NCBI GenBank assembly: GCA_900318995.1
Contig: ONMR01000008.1
Location: forward strand, 75,393 to 139,392
Source: an uncultured Prevotellaceae bacterium
GTDB taxonomy: Bacteria; Bacteroidota; Bacteroidia; Bacteroidales; Bacteroidaceae
Direction: 5' to 3'
Length of the DNA stretch: 64,000 bases
Shown: piece after piece, positions 29,358 through 38,574 of the stretch
Layout: the number at the start of each line of letters is the position of its first letter
How positions within the stretch are numbered: position 1 is the first letter of the stretch
Made by a program: the position numbers and the translations under genes
Notes under the pieces: generated by a model
Database searches by the model: none
What the model was told of the DNA's origin: nothing
The model's input: the letters and a program-made list of their open reading frames with translations, nothing else

Positions 29358-29824
29358 TCATTCCTGAATCAATCCTGCAAGAATGCGACACCCTGTTCCT
29401 GGACCGTGACGGGGTAATAAACGTATGGCTTCCCGGTGACTACGTCAAGCGTTGGGAGGAATTCCGTTTCAATGAAGGATTTATCGGTTTCATCGGCAGA
29501 TACTCGGGGTCATTCAAACATATATTCATAGTTACCAACCAACGTGGTGTAGGTAGGGGACTGATGACACGGCAACAGCTGGATGACATCCATTCACGTA
29601 TGCTTGATGAGATAACACGGGCCGGTGGAAGGATTGACCGTATCTACCTGTGTACATCGGCCGATGACAGTGACCCCATGCGCAAACCCAATACAGGAAT
29701 GGCCCTATTGGCCATGAAAGAGTTTCCTGACATAAGTATGGAGCGCTCGGTCATGATAGGTGACCAGCCGTCGGACCAGCAGTTTGCCCAAAACTGCGGC
29801 ATGCGGTTCCTGCTCTGGCAATAG
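29354..29824 (+). CDS. gmhB: D-glycero-D-manno-heptose 1,7-bisphosphate phosphatase
   Basis: The 156-residue HAD hydrolase removes the 7-phosphate of heptose bisphosphate. HAD motifs are LFLDRDGVIN, IVTNQRGVGRG, RKPNTGMALL and MIGDQPSDQQFA. The zinc-binding Cys/His loop of E. coli GmhB (CPH then CxC) is replaced by YLCTSADDSDPM, with only one Cys, and the protein is shorter than E. coli GmhB. The assignment is supported by the operon. The gene ends 2 bp from the convergent glycosyltransferase stop. Confidence 0.88.
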   Translation: MIIPESILQECDTLFLDRDGVINVWLPGDYVKRWEEFRFNEGFIGFIGRYSGSFKHIFIVTNQRGVGRGLMTRQQLDDIHSRMLDEITRAGGRIDRIYLCTSADDSDPMRKPNTGMALLAMKEFPDISMERSVMIGDQPSDQQFAQNCGMRFLLWQ

Positions 29825-29826
29825 CC

Positions 29827-30951
29827 CTACTCTGCCGCTTTCCTTACTGACCTGGTCATGTTTGACCATGCATACTGTTTCTTTTCGGCAAGTATACCCT
29901 CGGTAAACTCATTCTGGCGGTTGTTACTGAAGAAATCAACCAGCGCATCGGCTATGGCGTGTTCATCGGGACGAACCACATAACCTACCCTGCCGTCAGG
30001 TACAATCTCTGCCAGACCTCCCACATCGGTCACCAGCATCGGTTTCTCAAAATGGTAGGCTATCTGCGTGACACCGCTCTGTGTGGCCGATTTATATGGC
30101 TGCACTACGATATCGGCTGCACCGAAGCAGTAACGGACCTCACTGTCAGGAACAAAATCGCTCTTCCATACTACCATACCTTCCAGTCCAAGCTGTTTCT
30201 CCATCTCAAGGTATTTCTCCGAGCCGCTGTAGAATTCGCCTGCCACGATAAGCCGTACGTTCATCTTCCGGAAACGGCTGTCTGCATATGCCTTCAGCAG
30301 CAGGTCCAGGCCTTTATAGTCACGTATAAGACCAAAGAACAGCATATAACGCTGTCCGGGATCCAACCCCAGGAACTCAAGTGCCTCATCACGGAATGCC
30401 TTGGGACCGAAATTGTCATACAGGGGATGACGGCAGAAAACCCTTGGCTTAACGGTATCAAACCGGTTCAGGTCCTCAAGCACTGATTCGGACATTGCCA
30501 CGAATCCGTCAACCGAACGGCTGAAATATCGGCTGAGCAACCTGTCGCCCGGGCGGTGCTCATGCGGTATTATGTTGTCCAGGATGGAGACTACCCTGGT
30601 CCTGCCTCCGCGTTTGACAATACGTGCCACCCTACCCAGACACGGAGCCATGAACGGCAGCCAGAACTTGATGATGAGGATATCGGGCTGCAACGCCCTT
30701 ATGGCACGTCCGGTCTTCTGCCAGCTGAAAGGATTGACAGAGTTAAGGCTGCGCACTATCCTGAGATCCTGAGGGGAGGGCTCAGTGGAATACTGGGTCT
30801 TGCCGGGAAATAAGAATGAAGGATACTGTAAGGTGAACGTATATATGCTCACCTCATCGCCCTCAGCTGCGAATTCCCGTGCCATGCGCTCATTGTAGAC
30901 CGCCAGGCCGCCACGATACGGCCACGCTGTTCCAAGTATGACAATCTTCAT
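29827..30951 (-). CDS. Glycosyltransferase family 4 protein
   Basis: The 374-residue GT-B protein has an N-terminal acceptor domain opening with ILGTAWPYRGGLAVYNERMA and a C-terminal nucleotide-sugar domain with MLFFGLIRDYKGLDLLLKAY, the QPYKSATQSGVTQIAYHFEK donor loop and an EKPMLVTDVGG block. It would transfer an unknown sugar to a cell-surface glycan. It faces the heptose operon tail to tail, so GDP-heptose is a possible donor, but only by proximity. A TACTTTTG box 26 bp before the ATG drives it. No membrane segments are seen. Confidence 0.88.
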   Translation of the reverse strand: MKIVILGTAWPYRGGLAVYNERMAREFAAEGDEVSIYTFTLQYPSFLFPGKTQYSTEPSPQDLRIVRSLNSVNPFSWQKTGRAIRALQPDILIIKFWLPFMAPCLGRVARIVKRGGRTRVVSILDNIIPHEHRPGDRLLSRYFSRSVDGFVAMSESVLEDLNRFDTVKPRVFCRHPLYDNFGPKAFRDEALEFLGLDPGQRYMLFFGLIRDYKGLDLLLKAYADSRFRKMNVRLIVAGEFYSGSEKYLEMEKQLGLEGMVVWKSDFVPDSEVRYCFGAADIVVQPYKSATQSGVTQIAYHFEKPMLVTDVGGLAEIVPDGRVGYVVRPDEHAIADALVDFFSNNRQNEFTEGILAEKKQYAWSNMTRSVRKAAE

Positions 30952-30976
30952 GTTCCTGAATTGATCATTGATAACA

Positions 30977-30984
30977 CAAAAGTA
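30977..30984 (-). promoter_or_regulatory. Promoter -7 box (TACTTTTG) for the GT4 gene
   Basis: The minus strand reads TACTTTTG 26 bp before the glycosyltransferase ATG, matching TAnnTTTG. It lies in the divergent gap to the yfhO-like gene. Confidence 0.55.
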
Positions 30985-31056
30985 ACAAAAAGTGTCTCAA
31001 ATTATGGGAATGGGGATAAAAATAGTACTTTCGCGATTCGGAAACATTTTTTTGCT

Positions 31057-33498
31057 ATGGATAAGAACAAGTTGTTGAAATACCTGCCATATGCGGCAGC
31101 TGTAGTAATATTCACCGTTCTGGCATGTGTGTACTGCGCTCCGGTATTCCAGGGTAAAGAATTATACGCAGGAGATAACATTCGGTTCAAGGAGGCGGTT
31201 CATGAGTCTGCAAAGTTTCATGAGGAAACCGGTGACTACACATGGTGGACAGGCTCAATGTTTGCGGGAATGCCGAATTACCAGGTTGGCGGCGGATACT
31301 ACAAGTCCAACAATCTGATGAAGCCTATACTGAAATTACTTCACCCGTCACACAACACCAGGTTGCCGATGGTCCTGATGCTTTATTTCTGCTGTTTCTT
31401 TATCCTGTTCAGGTCAACAGGGGTAGAAAAATGGTTATCTATCGTAGGTGCGTTGGCTGCGGGATTTTCATCATATTACTTTATAATCGAGCCGGCCGGT
31501 CATCATACCAAAGCCTGGTCAATCGCCCTCATGTCCGTTGTCATAGCAGGATTCATATATATTTTCAAACACAAAAGATACGGTTTGGGAGCATCCCTGA
31601 CTATGATATTCACTGCCGCAGGATTCTCCCCTCACCCCCAGATGGCTTATTATGAGTTTATGCTCATCGGCATTCTATTTCTGGCTGAACTGTTTATACA
31701 TATCAGGGAAAAACGTTACAAGGACCTGGTATTGGGCACCGCAGTATTCGCATTATCGGTAGGTATAGGATTCGGAACCGGATGCTCCAATATCTTTACC
31801 AACAGTGAGTATGTCAAGGAAACCATGCGCGGAGGCCATTCCGACCTGAATTCGGACGAAACCGCCAAGGCATCAAAAGGACTGAGCCTTGAATACGCCA
31901 CCGCATGGAGTTACGGAATAGACGAGTCTCTTACATTCCTTATTCCCGGTTACATGGGCAATGCATCAGGTTATGATGTAGGAACTGATTCGGAACTCTA
32001 CCGCCGCCTTACAGCCAAAGGCGTGTCAAAGTCCGATGCCAGGAATTTCTGCCAATATGCCCCTACTTACTGGGGTGAACAGCCTTTCACATCCGGACCC
32101 GTTTATGCCGGTGCAGCTGTCTGTTTCCTATTCATTCTGGGACTGTTGCTTGTAAAAGGTCCATATAAATGGGCTCTGCTTGCAGCGACACTGTTTTCAT
32201 TCATGCTTTCATGGGGAAAGAACTTTATGTGGCTTACAGAACTGTTCTATAACTGGTTCCCTCTGTACAACAAGTTCCGTTCCGTCTCATCCATTCTGAT
32301 TGTGGCCGAAATAACCGTTCCGCTTTTGGGATTCCTGGCTGTTAAAGAGATAATGGACGGTAAGACAGAAAAGAAAGAAATCAACCGCAGCATCTACATT
32401 GCAGCCGGCATAACAGGAGGTATTTGCCTTATCCTGGCTTTGTTCGGAGGCTCTATGTTCTCATTCATATCATCCAATGACAAGTCAATCCAGGACTGGG
32501 TACTTCCAGCTATTGTGGCACAGCGCGCATCAATATTAAGGAGCGACTCTTTCCGCTCATTCGTTTTCATCGCTCTGGCAGCCGGAACCATATGGCTGTT
32601 TGCCAATGATAAACTTAAGAAAGAGTGGATGACAGCGGTTCTGGGAGTTCTTATAGTTGCCGACATGTGGCCTGTCGACAAGCGCTTTTTCAATGACAGC
32701 AACTTCATTCAGCACAATCAGATCAGCAATACCTTTACCACACTGCCGTATGAGAAAGCCATTATGGCAGACAAGGATCCTCATTTCAGGGTCCTCAATC
32801 TGGCCACAAGCACATTCAATGACTCCCGTACATCATATAACCTTAAGTCATTGGGAGGCTACAGCGCCGCCAAACTGCGTCGCTATCAGGATATCATTGA
32901 TGTCTATCTGTCAAAAGTCAACATCGGCGTAATAAGCATGCTCAACGGAAAGTATATCATAACCTCAGGTGAAGACGGAAATGCCACGCCTATGCGTAAT
33001 CCGGCTGCCCTGGGCAACGCATGGTACGTCAAATCCCTGATAGTAGCATCCACTCCGAAAGAAGAGTGTGACGCGTTGGGTACTGCCGATCTGGCCAATA
33101 CCATAATAGTAGGTGATGATTACAGGAAATATGTGGATAACTTCAAACCGGCCGGTGAGGGCAGTTCCATCAAACTGACCAGCTATGCTCCCGACGTACT
33201 GACGTACCAGTCCGTCTCGCCTGCCGATGGGACGGTGGTATTCTCCGAGATATTCTACCCTTATGGATGGAAGGCTTACATTGACGGAAAACCGGCTGAG
33301 ATATTCCGTGCCAATTATCTGTTACGCGCAATGAACATACCCGCCGGCAAACACGACATACGCATGGAGTTCCGTCCTGACAGCGTCAGAAAGGGAAATA
33401 CAGTTGCAAGTATCTTTATCGTGATTATGTATGCTATCATCCTGGGGTTGATAGCAGAAACTCTAATAAGGCGAGGTCGTCAGCGTAAGTCAGCTTGA
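31057..33498 (+). CDS. YfhO-family multi-pass membrane protein
   Basis: The 813-residue protein has about twelve or more membrane segments: YAAAVVIFTVLACVYCAPVF at the N-terminus, then segments through about residue 570, and a last one near the C-terminus (ASIFIVIMYAIILGLIAETL). A soluble region between them includes FRVLNLATSTFNDSRTSYNL and the FSEIFYPYGWKAYIDGKPAE block typical of YfhO proteins. The family is linked to glycosylation of lipoteichoic acid or other polymers; its role in Bacteroidetes is not established. The start at 31057 gives a normal short cytoplasmic leader; the longer frame adds 32 non-conserved residues. Its end overlaps ispD by 62 bp. Confidence 0.85.
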   Translation: MDKNKLLKYLPYAAAVVIFTVLACVYCAPVFQGKELYAGDNIRFKEAVHESAKFHEETGDYTWWTGSMFAGMPNYQVGGGYYKSNNLMKPILKLLHPSHNTRLPMVLMLYFCCFFILFRSTGVEKWLSIVGALAAGFSSYYFIIEPAGHHTKAWSIALMSVVIAGFIYIFKHKRYGLGASLTMIFTAAGFSPHPQMAYYEFMLIGILFLAELFIHIREKRYKDLVLGTAVFALSVGIGFGTGCSNIFTNSEYVKETMRGGHSDLNSDETAKASKGLSLEYATAWSYGIDESLTFLIPGYMGNASGYDVGTDSELYRRLTAKGVSKSDARNFCQYAPTYWGEQPFTSGPVYAGAAVCFLFILGLLLVKGPYKWALLAATLFSFMLSWGKNFMWLTELFYNWFPLYNKFRSVSSILIVAEITVPLLGFLAVKEIMDGKTEKKEINRSIYIAAGITGGICLILALFGGSMFSFISSNDKSIQDWVLPAIVAQRASILRSDSFRSFVFIALAAGTIWLFANDKLKKEWMTAVLGVLIVADMWPVDKRFFNDSNFIQHNQISNTFTTLPYEKAIMADKDPHFRVLNLATSTFNDSRTSYNLKSLGGYSAAKLRRYQDIIDVYLSKVNIGVISMLNGKYIITSGEDGNATPMRNPAALGNAWYVKSLIVASTPKEECDALGTADLANTIIVGDDYRKYVDNFKPAGEGSSIKLTSYAPDVLTYQSVSPADGTVVFSEIFYPYGWKAYIDGKPAEIFRANYLLRAMNIPAGKHDIRMEFRPDSVRKGNTVASIFIVIMYAIILGLIAETLIRRGRQRKSA

Positions 33499-34138
33499 CA
33501 TTACGTTCATTTCCGCGTACAATTCCTACCTTGACGTCAGGTAAGTAACGCAGAACTGTTCCGCAGTCATCGGTAGCGGTGAACTGCGGATCTTTTAATG
33601 CTATCCCGTACGCTTGAGCAATTGTCTTCTGGCGAAAGCCCTGAGGGGTCTGCATCTGCCACAACAGGCTTCGATCCCGGATTGACTCCATGCGGGTTCC
33701 GTCTTTGTCACACTGGACTATCGTATCGACCGCAGGTATAGCCACATCGACCGCATCATATGTTTCCATGGCTTTCAGGGTGTCAGTTATGATTTCTGCC
33801 GATACCAGCGGACGTGCGGCATCATGGAACAGCATGACAGTCTCAGGCTTGTCGGCGTAATGGCGCACGGCAGCCAGACTGGAGTCAAAACGCTCCTTTC
33901 CACCGGGCAATACGGAAATAACCTTAGTCCAGTTATTTGCTTTGACAAGGCTCTGGACCCTATCGATGAATTCTGTTGCTGTTACTATTACCACCTGGTC
34001 TATACCCGGGTGGTCATGAAAAGTCTGCACGGAATGTTCCAAAACAGTCTTTCCACCCAAATGCAGGAACTGCTTAGGGGTGGAAAGGCCGGTTCTTGAA
34101 CCGGAGCCTGCGGCAAGTATGACAGCTACAGTCTCCAT
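33437..34138 (-). CDS. ispD: 2-C-methyl-D-erythritol 4-phosphate cytidylyltransferase
   Basis: The 233-residue enzyme couples CTP to methylerythritol phosphate in the non-mevalonate isoprenoid pathway. Motifs are ILAAGSGSRTGLSTPKQFL, LFHDAARPLVS and ATDDCGTVLRY. It follows metG by 9 bp on the same strand, so it is probably co-transcribed. The last 20 codons overlap the 3' end of the convergent yfhO-like gene; both ends look authentic by family length. Confidence 0.96.
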   Translation of the reverse strand: METVAVILAAGSGSRTGLSTPKQFLHLGGKTVLEHSVQTFHDHPGIDQVVIVTATEFIDRVQSLVKANNWTKVISVLPGGKERFDSSLAAVRHYADKPETVMLFHDAARPLVSAEIITDTLKAMETYDAVDVAIPAVDTIVQCDKDGTRMESIRDRSLLWQMQTPQGFRQKTIAQAYGIALKDPQFTATDDCGTVLRYLPDVKVGIVRGNERNVKLTYADDLALLEFLLSTPG

Positions 34139-34147
34139 ATTATATTT

Positions 34148-36208
34148 TCAGCAAACCTCGCTGCCTGGCTTTACAGGGCGCTGAACGGTAGTTACGCTCA
34201 GTGTGCCTTCGTTATCCAGTGCGCTCAGTATCATACCCTGGCTCTCGCGGCCCATGATCTTGCGCGGTGCCAGGTTGGCTATGAAGCAAACCTGCTTGCC
34301 TACCAGATCCTCGGGGTTATAATGCTGTGCTATACCTGACAGGATGGTGCGGCCGCCCAGACCGTCATCGATCCGGAACTGGAGCAGCTTGTCCGATTTG
34401 GGCACCTTTACGCACTCTAGCACTGTGCCTACGCGTATATCCAGTTTCTCAAATTCAGGGAACTGTATGTTCTCCTTTACGGGTTTGGCCGGCATCGCTG
34501 CTGCGGCAGCTTTCTCATTCTCCTCCTTGCGCTTGAGCAGTTTCTGGATCTGGGCCTCTATTGCATCATCCTCAATCTTCTCAAACAGAAGCTCCGGCTT
34601 ACCCAGCTTGTGGCCGGCGGGAAGCAGGTCAATGGCACCAAGACGGTCCCACTGTGCACCCTCCAGACCAATCATGCCACGCAGTTTCTCGCTTGAGAAA
34701 GGCAGGAACGGCTCGAATGCTATTGCCAGGTTGGCTACCAGCTGGAGTGAAATGTTAAGGATGGTCTCAACGCGTTTCATATCGGTCTTGGCCAGTTTCC
34801 AGGGCTCGGTATCGGCCAGGTACTTGTTACCTATGCGGGCCAGGTTCATGGCCTCCTTCTGAGCCTCACGGAACTTGAAGTTCTCAAGCAGGGACTCAAG
34901 CTGCTGCTTGACATCGGCAAACTCCTTAAGTGTGTCGCGGTCATAGTCAGTCAGTTCGCCGCAGGGAGGAACCACACCGTCAAAATACTTCTGTGTCAGA
35001 ACCAGGGCACGGTTAACGAAATTTCCGTATATGGCTACCAGCTCGTTGTTGTTGCGGGCCTGGAAATCCTTCCATGTAAAGTTGTTGTCCTTGGTCTCAG
35101 GGGCGTTGGCGGTTAGCACGTAACGCATTACATCGGCCTTGCCGGGGAAATCCTCCAGATACTCGTGTACCCATACGGCCCAGTTGCGTGAGGTGGATAT
35201 CTTGTCATCCTCCAGGTTCAGGAACTCGTTGCTGGGGACGTTGTCGGGCAGAATGAATGAGCCCTCGGCCTTAAGCATTGAGGGGAACACGATGCAGTGG
35301 AACACGATGTTGTCCTTACCGATAAAATGGATAAGGCGTGTATCGGGATCCTTCCACCAAGTCTCCCAGCTGCCGCGCTCGGGGTGTGCGTCGCAATACT
35401 CCTTGGTGTTGCTGATGTAACCAATGGGGGCATCGAACCATACGTAGAGCACCTTGCCCTCGGCTCCTTCAACCGGAACGGGAATACCCCAGTCCAGGTC
35501 ACGGCTCACGGCACGGGGCTGCAGACCCATGTCAAGCCAGCTCTTGCACTGGCCGTATACGTTGGGACGCCACTCCTTATGCTCCTGAAGTATCCACTTC
35601 TCAAGCCACTCCTGATACTGCTCCAAAGGCAGATACCAGTGTGTGGTCTCCTTCATGACGGGTTTGCTGCCGCTAACGGTGCTTACCGGGTTGATGAGCT
35701 CGGTGGGAGAGAGGGATGTGCCGCACTTCTCACACTGGTCGCCGTATGCATGGTCGTAGTGGCAGTGGGGGCACTCTCCGGTAATATATCGGTCGGCCAG
35801 GAACATGTGGGCCTCCTCATCGTAATACTGCTCACTGGTCTTTTGGATGAACTTGCCGGTATCATACAGCTTGCGGAAAAAGTCCGATGCCACCTTATGA
35901 TGAGTGGGGGAGCTGGTACGTCCGTAGATATCATACGATATACCCATACCCTTGAAGGTATCCTTCATCTGATAGTGATAGCGGTCAATGATCTCCTTGG
36001 GGGTAACGCCCTCTTTCTTGGCGCGGATGGTGATGGGCACTCCGTGCTCGTCGCTGCCTCCTATGAACATCACGTCCACCTTCTTCAGGCGTTGGTAACG
36101 GACATAAATATCGGCCGGAACGTATGCGCCGGCCAGGTGTCCGATATGGAGCGGGCCGTTGGCGTAGGGCAGGGCCGATGTAACCAGAATCCTCTTGTAA
36201 TCTTTCAT
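34148..36208 (-). CDS. metG: Methionyl-tRNA synthetase
   Basis: The 686-residue class I synthetase charges initiator and elongator tRNA-Met. Seen are the HIGH box [13 protein letters not shown], the zinc knuckle [18 protein letters not shown], the KMSKS equivalent DKISTS and a C-terminal EMAPII-like tRNA-binding domain (about 585-686, [20 protein letters not shown]). The start at 36208 ([18 protein letters not shown]) matches the family; the longer frame crosses the promoter box. TACCTTTG lies 38 bp upstream. Confidence 0.97.
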   Translation of the reverse strand: MKDYKRILVTSALPYANGPLHIGHLAGAYVPADIYVRYQRLKKVDVMFIGGSDEHGVPITIRAKKEGVTPKEIIDRYHYQMKDTFKGMGISYDIYGRTSSPTHHKVASDFFRKLYDTGKFIQKTSEQYYDEEAHMFLADRYITGECPHCHYDHAYGDQCEKCGTSLSPTELINPVSTVSGSKPVMKETTHWYLPLEQYQEWLEKWILQEHKEWRPNVYGQCKSWLDMGLQPRAVSRDLDWGIPVPVEGAEGKVLYVWFDAPIGYISNTKEYCDAHPERGSWETWWKDPDTRLIHFIGKDNIVFHCIVFPSMLKAEGSFILPDNVPSNEFLNLEDDKISTSRNWAVWVHEYLEDFPGKADVMRYVLTANAPETKDNNFTWKDFQARNNNELVAIYGNFVNRALVLTQKYFDGVVPPCGELTDYDRDTLKEFADVKQQLESLLENFKFREAQKEAMNLARIGNKYLADTEPWKLAKTDMKRVETILNISLQLVANLAIAFEPFLPFSSEKLRGMIGLEGAQWDRLGAIDLLPAGHKLGKPELLFEKIEDDAIEAQIQKLLKRKEENEKAAAAAMPAKPVKENIQFPEFEKLDIRVGTVLECVKVPKSDKLLQFRIDDGLGGRTILSGIAQHYNPEDLVGKQVCFIANLAPRKIMGRESQGMILSALDNEGTLSVTTVQRPVKPGSEVC

Positions 36209-36245
36209 ACTGTGTATTAAGTTTCTAAGTTTGCGTTTCAGTCCG

Positions 36246-36253
36246 CAAAGGTA
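36246..36253 (-). promoter_or_regulatory. Promoter -7 box (TACCTTTG) for metG-ispD
   Basis: The minus strand reads TACCTTTG 38 bp before metG, with the same TTATTACCTTTGC context as the ahcY promoter. It directly follows the gntR terminator. Confidence 0.6.
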
Positions 36254-36256
36254 ATA

Positions 36257-36296
36257 AAAATGAAACAAAGGGGACTTTCCCCCTTGCTTCATTTTA
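36257..36296. terminator. Hairpin terminator after gntR, resembling the REP-like palindrome
   Basis: AAAATGAA and TTCATTTT flank an inner CAAAGGGG-ACTTT-CCCCCTTG stem, with A-C mismatches. The gntR stop codon lies within it. Both strands end in T-rich sequence, so it can terminate the gntR operon. The AAAATGAAACAAA-GGGG start is nearly the same as the palindrome arm at 40796-40812. Confidence 0.65.
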
Positions 36297-36627
36297 GGTA
36301 ATCCTCAGCCTTGAGTTCCAGCAGACGCATCTTTCGCAATATCTGCGGCAGTTCATTCTCAAGGAAATCGGTACGCATCTTATCAAGCGCGATGGCACGT
36401 GCCCCTTCACAAACAAAGTAACCTATGCCACGCTGATTGTAGATTATTCCGTCATTGGTAAGTTTCTCATAACTTCGCATGGCCGTGTTGGGGTTCACTC
36501 CCAACTCACCGCCCAGTTCGCGCACTGACAGTATCCTGTCACCCTCCTTAAGCTCGCCGCTCAGGATCTTTTCACTGATTCCATCGGCAATCTGGAGATA
36601 TATCGGTTTATTCTGACTGAATTCCAT
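36289..36627 (-). CDS. GntR-family (YtrA-type) transcriptional regulator
   Basis: The 112-residue protein is a short GntR regulator: a winged helix at about residues 5-75 ([49 protein letters not shown]) and a brief C-terminal helix instead of an effector domain. That architecture is typical of YtrA regulators, which usually repress the ABC transporter genes beside them. It is the last gene of that operon, 12 bp after the permease gene. Likely autoregulatory; the operator candidate is the repeat cluster at 38439-38467. Confidence 0.9.
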   Translation of the reverse strand: MEFSQNKPIYLQIADGISEKILSGELKEGDRILSVRELGGELGVNPNTAMRSYEKLTNDGIIYNQRGIGYFVCEGARAIALDKMRTDFLENELPQILRKMRLLELKAEDYLK

Positions 36628-36639
36628 AATAAGTCCTTT

Positions 36640-37530
36640 TTAATGTTCCATTTTCTTAACCCTAAGCCATATAAGTACAAAGAGCAACACGTTTACAAAT
36701 GTATCACTAAGAGTATCTGTCAATACTGCATGTTTAACCATCCAGGTTATGAGGGGGAATGAATCCATCAGTTCCTCGGGGCTCATGCCACTGTTTGCCG
36801 CCTCTTGGAATCTTTCCAGTACTCCGTGTGTGAGAATCGGAGTCAGTAACATGCTGAGCACAATGCTGAACAGTATCATGAATCCTATTGTCTTGGCCGG
36901 CTTGGATGATTTGAACCACAGGGCACCCAGCAGGAAGATAAGTAGAGAACCAGCCATATCATCATAATACAACCAGGGATTGGAGAACGCCTTTATATCC
37001 TCGAAATCGGGCATGACACTACCTATATCAGAATACATTTTCCCCATTACATTGGATAGATAGTTCTGACCGTCATTGACTGCCATTATTATGGATTCGC
37101 CGCACGAACGGTCCAGCAGACATACTATCTGGTCCAATGACAGGTATATGGCCAGGAAGGCGAACGGGACTGCAATGCAGCATACTATAACCATTGAAAC
37201 AGTCCTTTCCATCGTTGACACCGGCATGGTCAGGAACGATGAACCCTCCTTCTTGTCAGTAAAGAAACCGTATATCTTTGAAGGGGAAGAGATTAATATA
37301 ACCACAGCAGAGATGACAAACAGCGTAATCCTGTAGACTAAGTCCATACTGTACCATCCCTGACCCAGAAACATTGAGAAGAATCCGGCCAAAAGGTAAC
37401 CGGCGATACTGATAGATGCCATGACCAGCAGTGAAATGCCGTATCTGGCAATGGCATTCCTGATATCTGTCACAAGATAACGACCAAAACGGTTTATATT
37501 AAAGAAATCACTATTCATAGCCGTAATCAT
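36640..37530 (-). CDS. ABC-transporter membrane subunit of the GntR-linked cassette
   Basis: The 296-residue protein has about six hydrophobic segments (SLLVMASISIAGYLLAGFFS; ITLFVISAVVILI; VSMVIVCCIAVPFAFLAIYL; LLIFLLGALWF; IGFMILFSIVLSMLLTPI; TFVNVLLFVLIWL). A central soluble loop of about 50 residues lies near 130-180. It sits between the ATPase and GntR genes, as permeases of YtrA-controlled exporters do. Two ATG codons (37530 and 37518) are possible starts; the second gives MNSDFFNINRFGRYL. The substrate is unknown. Confidence 0.75.
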   Translation of the reverse strand: MITAMNSDFFNINRFGRYLVTDIRNAIARYGISLLVMASISIAGYLLAGFFSMFLGQGWYSMDLVYRITLFVISAVVILISSPSKIYGFFTDKKEGSSFLTMPVSTMERTVSMVIVCCIAVPFAFLAIYLSLDQIVCLLDRSCGESIIMAVNDGQNYLSNVMGKMYSDIGSVMPDFEDIKAFSNPWLYYDDMAGSLLIFLLGALWFKSSKPAKTIGFMILFSIVLSMLLTPILTHGVLERFQEAANSGMSPEELMDSFPLITWMVKHAVLTDTLSDTFVNVLLFVLIWLRVKKMEH

Positions 37531-37531
37531 T

Positions 37532-38359
37532 TTATTTGTTGAACATTTCCTTTATCATACCCTTATGGAGCAGTACTGCGTTGAACAGGGCTTCAATGTT
37601 GACCTTGCTCTCAACGCCCTCCTTGTTTACAAGTACCTGGATGCTGCCGCCTGGAATCATCTCCGAATAGAGAGCAGAGGGATCCGCATCGGACGTGTAG
37701 TCAAAATAGAGCTTACCGGCGATTTCATCGAGTGATGCGTTCAGAAGTACATCCCTGCGGTCCAGAATGATGATGGGATCGATGATGGCCTCCAGGTCAC
37801 GTGCCTGATGGGTTGAGATGAGCAGGGTTGACTCATCGGATGTGTACTTTGAAACGGCCTTGCGGAACTGAGCCTTTGAAGGGATGTCTAGTCCGTTTGT
37901 AGGCTCGTCCATGAAAAGGTATTTGGTGTTGCATGCAAGAGCAAAGCTGATGAATGTCTTCTTTAACTGACCGTATGACATCTGGTCCATACGCTGGTCC
38001 TGGTCGTTATCAAACACAGTCATTATCTCCGAAAACTTATCAATACTGAATTTGCTCCAATACTGGCCATGGTCACTTGCATAATCAATTGCCTTTCGGC
38101 GCGGAGCCGGTACCTCATCGGGCAAATAGTAGATATTGGAGAGGAATGACGGTTTACGGTCAAATGGTGTCTGACCATCTACTTCGATTGATCCTTCACA
38201 AACATCCTTAAGTCCGGCAAGCAAGGTCAGAAGAGTGGTCTTTCCCACTCCGTTCTCGCCCAGGAGTCCGTATATGCGGCCCTCCTCGAGTTCCATCGAG
38301 ATGTCCTTCAGTACGACGTTGTCGCCATAGCTGAATCCCAGTTTCTTGATTTTAATCAT
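37532..38359 (-). CDS. ABC transporter ATP-binding protein
   Basis: The 275-residue ATPase has Walker A LLGENGVGKTTLLTLL, Walker B YLFMDEPTNGLD and the switch His in LISTHQARDLEAI. The usual LSGGQ signature is replaced by MSYGQLKKTF, as seen in several ABC-2-type ATPases. It is the first gene of the operon with the permease and GntR genes. The cassette probably exports a small compound or responds to envelope stress; no substrate can be read. Confidence 0.92.
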   Translation of the reverse strand: MIKIKKLGFSYGDNVVLKDISMELEEGRIYGLLGENGVGKTTLLTLLAGLKDVCEGSIEVDGQTPFDRKPSFLSNIYYLPDEVPAPRRKAIDYASDHGQYWSKFSIDKFSEIMTVFDNDQDQRMDQMSYGQLKKTFISFALACNTKYLFMDEPTNGLDIPSKAQFRKAVSKYTSDESTLLISTHQARDLEAIIDPIIILDRRDVLLNASLDEIAGKLYFDYTSDADPSALYSEMIPGGSIQVLVNKEGVESKVNIEALFNAVLLHKGMIKEMFNK

Positions 38360-38414
38360 AGTTGTATGGTTTGTTTTGCGTTGTTTATCGGTGTATTACT
38401 TCACTAAGACACTG

Positions 38415-38422
38415 CAAATATA
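38415..38422 (-). promoter_or_regulatory. Promoter -7 box (TATATTTG) for the ABC-GntR operon
   Basis: The minus strand reads TATATTTG 56 bp before the ATPase ATG. The GTGTT/AACAC repeats at 38439-38467 lie immediately upstream, where a regulator could act. Confidence 0.5.
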
Positions 38423-38438
38423 AAGCGTATTTCTTTAC

Positions 38439-38467
38439 GTGTTCTTTAATTAACACACTTTAACACA
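38439..38467. promoter_or_regulatory. Candidate operator: inverted and direct GTGTTAA-type repeats
   Basis: GTGTT and AACAC flank an 8-bp spacer (38439-38456). TTAACACA then occurs twice, 10 bp apart (38450-38457 and 38460-38467), on one helix face. The cluster lies between the divergent promoters of the GntR-ABC operon and the helicase gene. Binding by the GntR protein is inference. Confidence 0.4.
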
Positions 38468-38539
38468 ACTCGCGCACGTACCTTATTATTTCTCCTTAAT
38501 ACTCAGCACCTGCGTAATTGATTTGTCAGCGATTATCCA

Positions 38540-38547
38540 TATATTTG
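38540..38547 (+). promoter_or_regulatory. Promoter -7 box (TATATTTG) for the helicase gene
   Basis: TATATTTG lies 28 bp before the helicase ATG and matches TAnnTTTG. A TTTG at 38522-38525 is only 14 bp upstream, shorter than normal. Confidence 0.5.
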
Positions 38548-38574
38548 CGGGACAAGAAACCTGATTACCATACT

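Noticed and set aside
35297..36220. 307-codon plus-strand frame opposite metG
   Set aside because: It mirrors metG, whose catalytic motifs are on the other strand. No independent support is seen.
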